Origin: JAAYXE01 sp964391195
GTDB taxonomy: Bacteria > Chloroflexota > Anaerolineae > Anaerolineales > UBA4823
Length of the DNA stretch: 64,000 nt
Direction of reading: 5' to 3'
Assembly (NCBI GenBank): GCA_964391195.1
Contig: CAYMLG010000001.1
Coordinates: forward strand, 1-64,000
Shown: piece after piece, positions 26,601-34,018 of the stretch
How positions within the stretch are numbered: position 1 is the first letter of the stretch
How the letters are laid out: every line of letters begins with the position of its first letter
Notes under the pieces: model-generated
Told to the model about the DNA's origin: nothing
What the model saw: the letters and a program-made list of their open reading frames with translations, nothing else
Database searches by the model: none
Program-made: the position numbers and the translations under genes

Positions 26601-26923
26601 TAGTCGGGGTGGGCCGGGGGCAGCTCGAGCAGCAGGTCGTCCAACTCGTATAAGACGGGCCGGCCCAGTCGCCGGGCGGTCTCCATGACCGCCTCGTAAG
26701 CGGCCGTGTGACGGGGAAAATCCCGTTGGATGACCACCAGGCCGGCCTGCTCCACCCGCTCGGGGTAGGCCTTCATTTGGCCCTGGGTCCACTCGTTGCC
26801 GCGCAGGACGGTCCACCCGGCCTGGCGGGCGGGCTCGGCGACCCGGATCAGCGGACAGACGTGCTCCCACACATCGGCGGCATACTGGGCGATGGTCGGT
26901 TTTGCTGTCGTATCAATGCTCAC
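23600..26923 (-). CDS. Multidomain glycosyltransferase with two GT-B modules
   Basis: Protein of about 1107 residues. Residues 1-370 form a GT4-like module (YELDDLLLELP, LGYMGGHSHSYDLEV, FLEYSALAVPGVYS). About 380-440 is a coiled coil (ELEARAAAYDQTLRELHDAQ) ending in NSNSWRLMQR, a motif common in linker regions of O-antigen transferases. About 490-720 is an unrecognised domain. About 735-1100 is a full GT4 with QFLAVGGAEQLHLNLIKNL, FAARLHPQKRPMDYVELA and PSEYEGMPLIVAESQIMGKPVV. The start is GTG 26923 with AAGGAG seven bases upstream. It probably adds two sugars in succession. It lies between the ABC exporter and two GT2 genes. Confidence 0.82.
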   Translation of the reverse strand: MSIDTTAKPTIAQYAADVWEHVCPLIRVAEPARQAGWTVLRGNEWTQGQMKAYPERVEQAGLVVIQRDFPRHTAAYEAVMETARRLGRPVLYELDDLLLELPPAHPDYYAYLSARGPILRAMVEADAVIVSTPPLAGYAREFNPNVFVVPNYLNDAWWRLRPYQERTGPLTLGYMGGHSHSYDLEVAEPALLNVLARYPQQVRLKFWGMAPPPAFRGLPNVTWVDVGLSGYRQFVDFFLQMECDLFIAPLQDNLFNRCKSHLKFLEYSALAVPGVYSRVAPYERVVVDGENGFLAGTLQEWEERLCALIEDSELRRRMGAAAQETVRRSWLLSDHLDEWEQTYRMAISAAEKHTPAGFTPAAEVARKMHAWQSELEARAAAYDQTLRELHDAQTQLASAQARAEKMFKLYLEILNSNSWRLMQRLFQVRNRVLPKGGKLETGLKSLLYSARILRSEGPGAFVRGVARRLSGALRGSSPVPHGVAQTPASDGWSKPVVIPGAMLPNPVVAVLVIHDHLIHDHRPPQVSEQAVREWACRQTFAASVELVSWDRQTGEVRSLQGGFPGWRAESVPELCQGLRARYLCLASPDLLGQSETYLEENLVALATEGLAFTLNTNGPADWLAGRLLAGELPGTPEQPLLRLVVDKTCLGEEFRLDLSTWLEGRGGSIDTAARIIDHLTREHDAPGSIPCDARLPELERHLQGKHLLVRARPDLPWQIAPRILHPYDTVLPAQPPVPDPRPTVLLLLQFLAVGGAEQLHLNLIKNLKDEIRFVVISIDEHDWALGTLADAFRQETPFVFGMPQFTDTNTKLSYLDSLIRRFEARSLYIGNGAGWIYDALGEIKKRHPGLRTVNQVYDHQIGWINRYDVDLAVHLDAHIGASQKICRAYVEKGVRPEQALHIEHGIDPSNLDPSAYTPDRLLEIRRSLGLPLDKKVVAFAARLHPQKRPMDYVELARRFASDPSVAFLFIGEGPLEGAVNGEIARLGLQNVYRRPFYRPISDVLAVMDVLVLPSEYEGMPLIVAESQIMGKPVVVTDVGNNREVLEATQGGVVVSQIGDITALMKGVRQMLDAPPAPQAIRQAFLENFGMDVIARKYKTALLEGTHA

Positions 26924-26933
26924 GCATTTCTCC

Positions 26934-27716
26934 TTAATCCTGAGATTTGCGGTAGGCCTCGATGACCTCACCCGGCTCGCCGACCGCCTGGACCTGCCCG
27001 CGGTCCAGCCAGGCTGCCCGGTGGCACATGCTGGCGATGGAAGCCATATTGTGGGAGACGTACAGGATGGTCGCCCCCCGGTCTTGAATCGACTGGATGC
27101 GGGCAATACTCTTGCGCTGGAAGGCTTCGTCGCCTACGGAGAGGACCTCATCCACGATAAGGATATCGGGGTCAGCGTCGGTGGCGACGGCGAAGCCCAG
27201 GCGGGCCCACATACCGGATGAATACGTGCGCATGGGGGCATCGATGAACTCGTGCAGCTCGGCGAACTCGATGATGCGGGGCAGCTTTTCCTGCATCTCC
27301 TGGTAGGTGAAGCCGAGCATCGTGCCGTTCAGGAACACGTTCTCGCGCCCGGTCAGCTCGCCGTGGAACCCGGCGCCGACCTCCAGCAGGGGGGCGACCC
27401 GGCCGCGAACGACCACCCGCCCCTCGGTCGGGCGCAGCACGCGGGCGATGAGCTTCAATAAGGTACTCTTCCCGGCCCCGTTCTTCCCAATCAGGCCGAA
27501 GACTTCACCCTTGTGGATCGTCAGATCGACGTCTTTCAACGCCCAGAACGAATATTTTTTGACTTTGCCCTGCAGTTTGCGGATGGCGTATTCTTTGAAG
27601 GTGCCGATGTTCTCCTGGGGAACGTAATAACGAACCGATACCTTCTCCAGGCACACGGCATCATTGGCATTAGTTTCAGATACAGCGGGGAACTTAGACA
27701 CGGTAAGCAAATTCAT
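26934..27716 (-). CDS. wzt: Polysaccharide ABC transporter, ATP-binding subunit (Wzt-type)
   Basis: Energises export of a lipid-linked glycan across the inner membrane together with the permease at 27694-28530. Walker A is GLIGKNGAGKST, the signature is YSSGMWARLGFA, Walker B is ILIVDEVLSVGD, and the H-loop SHNM follows. The N-terminal sequence VRYYVPQENIGTFKEYAIRKLQGK is typical of Wzt/TagH/KpsT. There is no C-terminal carbohydrate-binding domain, so the substrate need not carry a special terminal cap. ATG 27716 is chosen; a TTG at 27731 is in frame. It overlaps the permease gene by 23 bases. Confidence 0.9.
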   Translation of the reverse strand: MNLLTVSKFPAVSETNANDAVCLEKVSVRYYVPQENIGTFKEYAIRKLQGKVKKYSFWALKDVDLTIHKGEVFGLIGKNGAGKSTLLKLIARVLRPTEGRVVVRGRVAPLLEVGAGFHGELTGRENVFLNGTMLGFTYQEMQEKLPRIIEFAELHEFIDAPMRTYSSGMWARLGFAVATDADPDILIVDEVLSVGDEAFQRKSIARIQSIQDRGATILYVSHNMASIASMCHRAAWLDRGQVQAVGEPGEVIEAYRKSQD

Positions 27717-28530
27717 CGGATTTTCTGGCAAATATGATCCACCCGACGACCAGCACGCTGAGAGAGATCACCACCGCGGGCAGCCAATCCGCGGGGGTTG
27801 GCATCTCGCCGTTGTAAAGCGACAGGCGGAAGAGCTTGACCAGATAGTACATCGGGTTGGTCCGGGTGATGAGCAGGCGGTACGTTTCGGGCAGGATTTC
27901 CTCCGGATAGATCACCGGGGTGAGGTACATCCAGGCGGTCAGCAGGATCTGGTACATTTCCGCAACGTCCGGGAAGTAGACCGCCAGGGTGGAGAGGATC
28001 AACCCCACACCCAGGGAAAAGGCGGCCAGGAGCAGGATGGGCACGGGGATGAACAGAGCGGTTGCCCGCAGCGGCACCCCGGTGATGACCAGCACCAGCG
28101 CCAGGGGGAAGATGGACAGGATCATATTGACCAGTCCGGTGGCGATGGCTGCCAGGGCGAAGGAGGTGCGGGGGATATAAATCCGGCGCAGGATGTTACC
28201 GCCCCATACCAGGTTGACCATCGCTGCGGTGGAGCTCTGGGAGAAGAAGGTCCAGGCCATGTAGCCGGTGAGCACATACCCGGCGAAGCCGTGCTCGGTG
28301 TCGAAGCGGAAGATGGCGGAGAATGCCAACGTCAGGACGATCATCATCCCCAGCGGGTTGAGCATCGTCCAGGCGACTCCCAACACCGAGCGGCGGTAAC
28401 GGGTGGTGATATCGCGCCGGGTGAGCTGCAGGATCAGGTGGCGGTAGTTGAAAGCGCTGCGCAGTTCGTCCAGCGAACGAGAGCCGGACTGGCTGCTGTC
28501 GTAGACCAGGGTTTCTTTGCGAGCAAGCAT
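27694..28530 (-). CDS. wzm: Polysaccharide ABC transporter, permease subunit (Wzm-type)
   Basis: ABC-2 family permease of 278 residues with six hydrophobic helices. Family features are LILQLTRRDITTRYRRSVLGVAWTMLNPL near the N-terminus and SLGVGLILSTLAVYFPDVAEMYQILLTAWMYLTPVIYP in the second half. It forms the channel for an undecaprenyl-linked glycan and partners the adjacent ATPase. ATG 28530 lies 37 bases after rmlD, so it is probably co-transcribed with the rhamnose genes. Confidence 0.92.
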   Translation of the reverse strand: MLARKETLVYDSSQSGSRSLDELRSAFNYRHLILQLTRRDITTRYRRSVLGVAWTMLNPLGMMIVLTLAFSAIFRFDTEHGFAGYVLTGYMAWTFFSQSSTAAMVNLVWGGNILRRIYIPRTSFALAAIATGLVNMILSIFPLALVLVITGVPLRATALFIPVPILLLAAFSLGVGLILSTLAVYFPDVAEMYQILLTAWMYLTPVIYPEEILPETYRLLITRTNPMYYLVKLFRLSLYNGEMPTPADWLPAVVISLSVLVVGWIIFARKSDEFAYRV

Positions 28531-28567
28531 GCTCAGGAAGACTCCTTGCAGAGAGGATACCCCATTA

Positions 28568-29449
28568 TTATTCGGTTTGCATGGCCAGGCGGAGGGTGGG
28601 TTCCCAGGGTGGCAGGCGCAACCCGAAGGTGCTGGTGAAACGGTCGCAGTTGAGGGCCGAATAAAGCGGGCGCTGTGCCGGGGCGGGGAAATCGGCGGTG
28701 AGAGCGGGAAGCACCTCCTCCACCACCTGCTCCTCGGGGTGCGGGTCGTAGCGCAGGATGGCCTGGCCCCATTCCAGGCGGCTGGCGCAGCCGCTGCCGG
28801 CCAGATGGTAAATCCCGCGGCGTTCCAACAGCCAGCCGGACACGTCGGGGAGAGCCAGCAGCAGCAGATGAGCGCTGGTCTCGGCCAGCATACGGGCCCA
28901 GGTGGGGTTGCTCACCTGGTCGGTGACCAGGCGCAGGCTGCGGTATTTGCGCGCCCACTCCAGGGTTTTGGTGACGAAGCTGCCGCGCCGCAGGCTGTAC
29001 ACCCAACTGGTGCGCAGCGTGACCGCCGCGGCCCCAGCCGCCTCGATTGCCTCTTCGCCGAGACGCTTGCTCTTCCCATATACGCTTAGTGGGTTGGGAG
29101 GGTCGGCCTCGGTGTACGGGCGGCCGAGGGAGCCATCGAAGACATAATCGGTGGAGTAATGGATCAGGGCCGCGCCCAGCGCCTTCGCTTCCTCCGCCAG
29201 CACCCCGGGGGCAGTGCTGTTGATGGCGTAAGCCAGCTCGGGCTCACTCTCCGCCCGGTCCACGGCCGTGTAGGCGGTGGCGTTGAAGATCACCTGTGGG
29301 GCGGTCTCCCGCACGGTGAGGCGAATGCTATCCGGTACAGCCAGGTCGATCTCGGGATAATCGAGGGCGATCACCTCACCCAACGGGGCCAGGCAGCGTT
29401 CCAACTCCCAGCCTAGCTGGCCGGTTTTGCCTAATAACAGGATGCGCAT
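28568..29449 (-). CDS. rmlD: dTDP-4-dehydrorhamnose reductase
   Basis: Last step of dTDP-L-rhamnose synthesis: NAD(P)H reduction of dTDP-4-keto-L-rhamnose. It is an extended SDR of 293 residues with LLLGKTGQLGWELER, NATAYTAVDRAESE, YSTDYVFDGSLGRPYTEADPPNPLSVYGKSK (catalytic Y and K) and LRTSWVYS. ATG 29449 overlaps the rmlA stop (TGATG); a GTG three bases upstream is also in frame. It is the fourth of the contiguous C-B-A-D rml genes. Confidence 0.95.
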   Translation of the reverse strand: MRILLLGKTGQLGWELERCLAPLGEVIALDYPEIDLAVPDSIRLTVRETAPQVIFNATAYTAVDRAESEPELAYAINSTAPGVLAEEAKALGAALIHYSTDYVFDGSLGRPYTEADPPNPLSVYGKSKRLGEEAIEAAGAAAVTLRTSWVYSLRRGSFVTKTLEWARKYRSLRLVTDQVSNPTWARMLAETSAHLLLLALPDVSGWLLERRGIYHLAGSGCASRLEWGQAILRYDPHPEEQVVEEVLPALTADFPAPAQRPLYSALNCDRFTSTFGLRLPPWEPTLRLAMQTE

Positions 29450-30342
29450 CACGATAGACCCATGTTGAAGGGATCGCCCTGATCCGCCAGGCGCAGCAAG
29501 TACTGGCCGTACTGGTTGCCCTTCATGGTTTCACCCAGCGCGCGCAGTTGGGCTTTGCTGATATAGCCCATGCGGTAGGCGATCTCCTCCGGGCAGGAGA
29601 TCATCATGCCTTGCCGTTCTTCCACAGCCTGGACGAAGTTCGCGGCCTGGAGCAGCGACTCGTGGGTGCCGGCATCCAACCAGGCGACGCCGCGGCCCAT
29701 CACTTCGACCTGCAGCTTGCCCTGTTCGAGGTACATCCGGTTCAGGTCGGTGATCTCCAGCTCGCCCCGCGCGGAGGGCTTGAGAGAACGAGCCATCTCC
29801 ATCACGTGCGAATCGTAAAAGTACAGGCCGGGCACGGCGTAATTCGAGCGGGGCTTTGCCGGCTTCTCCTCGATGCTCAGCGCCCGCCCCTGGGCATCGA
29901 ACTCGACCACCCCGTAGCGCTCGGGATCGCGCACCGGGTAGGCGAAGATCATCGCCCCATCGTTGAGCCGGGCTGCATGGCGCAGCTTCTCGGGCAGGCC
30001 GTGGCCGAAGAAAATATTGTCCCCCAGGATCAGGCAAACGGGCTCGCCCTGGATGAAATCGGGCTTCACCAGGAAGGCGTCCGCCAGGCCGCGCGGTTCG
30101 GCTTGCTCGGCATAGGTGAACTTCAGGCCCCATTGGCTGCCATCACCCAGCAGCGTGCAGAACCCGGGCAGCGCCTCCGGCGTACTGATGACCAGGATCT
30201 CGCGGATCCCGGCCAGCATCAGCATCGAGAGGGGGTAGTAGACCATCGGTTTGTCATAAACAGGCAAGATCTGCTTACTGAGGGCCAGGGTGAGGGGGTA
30301 GAGGCGGGTGCCTCGCCCGCCGGCCAGGATAATGCCTTTCAT
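29449..30342 (-). CDS. rmlA: Glucose-1-phosphate thymidylyltransferase
   Basis: Makes dTDP-glucose from dTTP and glucose-1-phosphate. The signature GIILAGGRGTRLYPLTLALSKQ is at residues 3-24, with YDKPMVYYPLSMLMLAGI, LGDNIFFGHGL and FVQAVEERQG following. The length of 297 residues is standard. ATG 30342 is preceded by GGAGATTCCC. The gene is 31 bases downstream of rmlB and overlaps rmlD by one base. Confidence 0.96.
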   Translation of the reverse strand: MKGIILAGGRGTRLYPLTLALSKQILPVYDKPMVYYPLSMLMLAGIREILVISTPEALPGFCTLLGDGSQWGLKFTYAEQAEPRGLADAFLVKPDFIQGEPVCLILGDNIFFGHGLPEKLRHAARLNDGAMIFAYPVRDPERYGVVEFDAQGRALSIEEKPAKPRSNYAVPGLYFYDSHVMEMARSLKPSARGELEITDLNRMYLEQGKLQVEVMGRGVAWLDAGTHESLLQAANFVQAVEERQGMMISCPEEIAYRMGYISKAQLRALGETMKGNQYGQYLLRLADQGDPFNMGLS

Positions 30343-30373
30343 GGGAATCTCCTTGGGTCCACCATGCGGTGAA

Positions 30374-31453
30374 TTATCGCTTCTCGTAGTTCTTTTCCAG
30401 CCAGCCCTGGTAATCCTGCTGTTTGCGGATGGCGTCGATCCAATCCGGGTGATCCAGGTACCACTTGACCGTGTCCATCAGCCCGCTCTCCAGCGACTGG
30501 CGCGGCTGCCAGCCCAACTCGGTGTGGATCTTGGTGATGTCCATCGCATAACGCCGGTCGTGCCCCGGGCGGTCTTTGACGAATTGGATCAGTTGCTCGT
30601 GCGGAGTATGGGGAGAACCGGGCAGGAGCTCATCCATGATATCGCAGATGGTGCGGATGACAGTCAGGTTGGGGGGCTGGTTGCCGCCGCCGATGTTGTA
30701 GGTCTCGCCTGTAGCGCCTTTGCGCAGCACGGTCCAGATCGCCTCGCAGTGATCCTCCACGTACAGCCAGTCCCGGATCTGCTGCCCATCGCCGTACACC
30801 GGCAAGGGAGCGCCGCTCAGGGCGTTGAGGATGACCAGAGGGATCAGTTTTTCGGGGAACTGGTACGGGCCGTAATTGTTGGAACAGTTGGTGATGGTGA
30901 CCGGCAGGTGGTAGGTATGATGGTAGGCGCGGACCAGGTGATCGCTGGACGCCTTGGAGGCCGCATACGGGGAGTTGGGGGCGTAGGGCGTATCTTCGGT
31001 CCAGGCCGGGTCGCCAGGCGCCAGGGTGCCGTAGACTTCATCGGTAGAGACATGGTGGAAGCGGACCTGGTCGATGGAGGGGGCGCCGGGTACGTTTTCC
31101 AACCAATAGCGGCGAGCAGCTTCCAGCAGGGTGAAGGTACCGACGATGTTGGTCTGGATGAACTGCTCAGGGCCGAGGATGGAGCGGTCAACGTGCGATT
31201 CGGCGGCGAAATGGACGATGGTATCGATGGTGTGTTTCGCCAGCAGCTCATCGATCAGCGCCCGGTCGGTGATATTGCCGTGCACGAAGGTATGCCGGTC
31301 CGGATCTGGAAGATCGCGCAAGTTCTCCAGGCTGCCGGCATAGGTGAGCGCATCCAGATTGGCGATCCGCACCTCCGGTTCGGTCTTCAACAGATAGCGG
31401 ACGAAATTCGAGCCGATGAAGCCGGCTCCGCCGGTCACTAAAACGTTTTGCAT
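30374..31453 (-). CDS. rmlB: dTDP-glucose 4,6-dehydratase
   Basis: Converts dTDP-glucose to the 4-keto-6-deoxy intermediate, using bound NAD. It is an extended SDR of 359 residues: VTGGAGFIGSNFVRYLL at the N-terminus, FAAESHVDRSILGPEQFIQTN, HVSTDEVYGTL, YAASKASSDHLVRAYHHTY (catalytic YxxxK) and NCSNNYGPYQFPEKLIPL. ATG 31453 is used. It is second in the rml unit, 63 bases after rmlC. Confidence 0.96.
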   Translation of the reverse strand: MQNVLVTGGAGFIGSNFVRYLLKTEPEVRIANLDALTYAGSLENLRDLPDPDRHTFVHGNITDRALIDELLAKHTIDTIVHFAAESHVDRSILGPEQFIQTNIVGTFTLLEAARRYWLENVPGAPSIDQVRFHHVSTDEVYGTLAPGDPAWTEDTPYAPNSPYAASKASSDHLVRAYHHTYHLPVTITNCSNNYGPYQFPEKLIPLVILNALSGAPLPVYGDGQQIRDWLYVEDHCEAIWTVLRKGATGETYNIGGGNQPPNLTVIRTICDIMDELLPGSPHTPHEQLIQFVKDRPGHDRRYAMDITKIHTELGWQPRQSLESGLMDTVKWYLDHPDWIDAIRKQQDYQGWLEKNYEKR

Positions 31454-31516
31454 ATCTTGGTCCCTTCGATCAGCCAGGCGAATCTACCCATAATGGGTTG
31501 AACTGTGCGGCGCCGC

Positions 31517-32065
31517 TCATGGAAACAGGTCAGCATCCTTCAACAGGGCGCCGTTGGCGTCCTTTTCGGACAGGATCGGGGTCTTCCCGTCGATCAGCGG
31601 CCATTCGATCCCCAGTTGGGGATCGCTCCATAAGAGGGTGCGCTCCCACTGGGGGGCGTAATAGTCGGTGGCTTTGTAGATCAGCTCGGCCCAGTCGCTG
31701 AGCACGTAGAAGCCGTGGGCGAAACCCGGCGGCACCCACAACTGAAGTTTGTTTTCGGCAGAGAGGCGGACGCACTCGTACCGGCCAAAGGTGGGTGAAC
31801 TGCGGCGGAGATCCACGGCCACATCGAATATTTCCCCGGCGACCACGCGCAGCAGCTTGCCCTGCGGCTGGCGGATCTGGTAATGCAGCCCGCGCAGGGC
31901 CCCTTGCTGGGAGCCGGAGTGGTTATCCTGCACGAAGTCGTTGGGGATCCCCGCTTTAAGGAAGTGTTCGGCCTGGTAAGTCTCCATGAAAAAGCCGCGA
32001 TGGTCGCCGAACACTTTGGGTTCAATGATGATCACATCTGGGATGGAAGTTTTTATGAAGTTCAT
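31517..32065 (-). CDS. rmlC: dTDP-4-dehydrorhamnose 3,5-epimerase
   Basis: Epimerises C3 and C5 of dTDP-4-keto-6-deoxyglucose. It is a cupin of 182 residues with FGDHRGFFMETYQ, FVQDNHSGSQQGALRGLHYQ (catalytic His) and VPPGFAHGFYVLSD. ATG 32065 gives the conserved N-terminus MNFIKTSIPDVIIIEPKVF. An upstream frame to 32134 adds unconserved residues. It is the first gene of the rmlCBAD-wzm-wzt unit. Confidence 0.95.
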   Translation of the reverse strand: MNFIKTSIPDVIIIEPKVFGDHRGFFMETYQAEHFLKAGIPNDFVQDNHSGSQQGALRGLHYQIRQPQGKLLRVVAGEIFDVAVDLRRSSPTFGRYECVRLSAENKLQLWVPPGFAHGFYVLSDWAELIYKATDYYAPQWERTLLWSDPQLGIEWPLIDGKTPILSEKDANGALLKDADLFP

Positions 32066-32140
32066 AGTTTCGATGACCCCTGGCGTGGGCAGGTGATGGT
32101 TTGCGCGCTTAGATGAGCCAGAATAAGCACTCAACGACCC

Positions 32141-32153
32141 ACTTTTCGGACAG
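32141..32153. repeat. 13-base repeat matching the window's left end
   Basis: ACTTTTCGGACAG here is identical to 36-48, and the following bases (GCTCC versus CCCC) remain similar. It lies in the short gap between rmlC and the GT2 gene. It could be a remnant of an insertion-sequence end; no transposase is visible nearby. Confidence 0.35.
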
Positions 32154-32261
32154 GCTCCAAAGCCAGCCCAATTAAACCATGTTCTGCAGGAGAATGGGAA
32201 AAATCATTTACTACTGGCAGGTTGCCTGCACACTCACCGGAGGAAGCTGAGCGGGTGTAAA

Positions 32262-33056
32262 TTATGAAAGCAGTTTCCGCAGTTGCAGGCGCAGGCGCAG
32301 CGGCAGCCAGCCATAGACCAGGGGACGGATCTTGGCCTTGAACACCAACCAGGACAGCCAGCTTCCCCCATCTCGCCAGTGGACGCGCAGCATTTCAGGC
32401 CAGCAGCGGTCATCGGCTGCCACCGACTTGCCCTGGCTGTGCAGGCGGAAGTTGGCCCACAGGCGGGGGTGGTAGTGCAGCGGGGCCAGCCGCGCCAGGC
32501 GGACCCACAGGTCGTAGTCCATTGCAAAGTAGAAGCTGGGGTCGAGCGGCCCCACCTGGCGCCACAGGCTGGCCCGGAAGAAGGCCGATTGTTGGGGGAT
32601 GTGCACATATCCCCGGCGCAAGCGGCGGTAGTCGGTCTGGCGGGCGGGGAAGCGACCGATCACCTGCCCGGTTTCATCCACCAGGTTGGCATCCCCGTAG
32701 ACCATCCCGGCCTCGGGATGCGCCTGCAGGTAGGCGACCGCTTCGGATACCGCCCGGGGCTCGTACGTGTCGTCGGAATTGATCCACGCCAGGATCTCGC
32801 CCTGCGCCCGGGCGAACCCTTTATTGATCGCATCGGTCTGCCCCCGGTCGGGTTCGGATACCCACCAGGCCAGGCGGTCCGCATAGCGGCGGATGATGTC
32901 GGCGCTGCCATCGGTCGAGCCGCCATCGACGATCAGATACTCGATCCGCCCGCCCTGCTGCAGGTAGTCCTGGTCCAGCACCGAGCAGATGGTCTCTTCG
33001 AGAAAGGCGGCCTGGTTATAGGATGGGGTGACGATGGAGACGAGGGGGCGATCCAT
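32262..33056 (-). CDS. Family 2 glycosyltransferase
   Basis: GT2 enzyme of 264 residues: PLVSIVTPSYNQAAFLEETI, YLIVDGGSTDGSADII, WWVSEPDRGQTDAINKGF, ILAWINSDDTYEPRA and YFAMDYDLWVRLARLA. It is closely similar, also at DNA level, to the GT2 at 34019-34999. The pair flanks a sulfotransferase and probably arose by duplication. ATG 33056 is chosen; ATG 33083 is an alternative that overlaps the sulfotransferase end. It is the last gene before the rml unit. Confidence 0.85.
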   Translation of the reverse strand: MDRPLVSIVTPSYNQAAFLEETICSVLDQDYLQQGGRIEYLIVDGGSTDGSADIIRRYADRLAWWVSEPDRGQTDAINKGFARAQGEILAWINSDDTYEPRAVSEAVAYLQAHPEAGMVYGDANLVDETGQVIGRFPARQTDYRRLRRGYVHIPQQSAFFRASLWRQVGPLDPSFYFAMDYDLWVRLARLAPLHYHPRLWANFRLHSQGKSVAADDRCWPEMLRVHWRDGGSWLSWLVFKAKIRPLVYGWLPLRLRLQLRKLLS

Positions 33057-33073
33057 GGCGGGCTGGAGTCCAC

Positions 33074-34003
33074 TTACTCCCATTGCAGTTCCGGATAGAA
33101 ACGGGCAGCCACATCTTCGGTGACCACCCGGATGGTCTTGATCTCGTCCGGTTCCAGCCGGCGCTTCCAATTGTGCAGGTTGGCGCGGCTGTCGAGCCGG
33201 GTGGAGTAAATATTCTCCTTCGAGACTTCACCGGGGTTCTCCGCGCTGCTCGAATTCAAGATGGTATTTTGGACACGAGGGGTAAAACTCAGGTCGAGGG
33301 CATGGTACAGGCTGCGGTAGCCTTCCACCGGGTTGAGGGATAGGTCCTCGTGGCGCACCACCAGGAATTCCGGGTGAAGCTCCTGTTCGACGAGGACCAT
33401 CTCGTACAGGATGCGCCACAACAGGCTGGCCTGGGCGATGACATCATCCGGGCGGCGGCGCATGGCCTCCATCTCCCGCCGGTAGGGCTCCAACCGGTCG
33501 CGCATCAGCAGGGGCTGGCTGAGCAGATGGCAGAAGTCGAAGTTCCAGCCCAGGCGCTTCAGGCTGCTGGCGAACGCTGCCGGATGGCGAACGGTGATCA
33601 CCACCTGGCAGCCGAGGCGTTGGGCGAACCAGGCGGCCGAAAACAGGCTGAACGGATCTTTGAGCAGCGGGCGCTTACGGCGCACCCAGCCCAGGGTGAA
33701 GTTCCCCAGATCGCGCCCCATACGGAGCACGTCTTTGCGCGAGCGCAGCGATTTGATCTCCGCCCAGGGGTGGTAGTGGAAGCTGAGGGTCTCCTGCAGC
33801 GCGGGGAGATAGTCCGATTCGTTCTCGGCGCAGATGTAGGTATACCAGTAGCGGACCGGAGCGCGCAGCACGCCCGGGCGGTGTAGGACGTTGAGCGGCT
33901 CGCTGATATAGGCGGCCTCACCGCTGGCAGCGAGCATCGTCCCCACCCAGGTGGTCCCCGAGCGGTGGGCTCCGGTGACGAGAATAGGTCTAAGAACGGT
34001 CAA
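33074..34003 (-). CDS. Sulfotransferase family protein
   Basis: PAPS-dependent sulfotransferase, 309 residues. ILVTGAHRSGTTWVGTMLAASG (about residues 7-28) is the 5'-phosphosulfate loop. VVITVRHPAAFASSLKRLGW (about 135-155) holds the conserved Arg-His-Pro and serine of the 3'-phosphate site. VVRHEDLSLNPVEGYRSLY follows. Translation likely starts at a TTG (34003) preceded by AAGGA at proper distance. It is sandwiched between two sister GT2 genes, suggesting that it decorates the sugar they add. Cytosolic; acceptor unknown. Confidence 0.82.
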   Translation of the reverse strand: MTVLRPILVTGAHRSGTTWVGTMLAASGEAAYISEPLNVLHRPGVLRAPVRYWYTYICAENESDYLPALQETLSFHYHPWAEIKSLRSRKDVLRMGRDLGNFTLGWVRRKRPLLKDPFSLFSAAWFAQRLGCQVVITVRHPAAFASSLKRLGWNFDFCHLLSQPLLMRDRLEPYRREMEAMRRRPDDVIAQASLLWRILYEMVLVEQELHPEFLVVRHEDLSLNPVEGYRSLYHALDLSFTPRVQNTILNSSSAENPGEVSKENIYSTRLDSRANLHNWKRRLEPDEIKTIRVVTEDVAARFYPELQWE

Positions 34004-34018
34004 TGTTATCCTTGAAAG

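Noticed and set aside
32162..32261. Terminator after the GT2 gene at 32262
   Set aside because: A small GCAGG/CCTGC hairpin exists, but the T-tract lies about 12 bases further downstream, too far for an intrinsic terminator.
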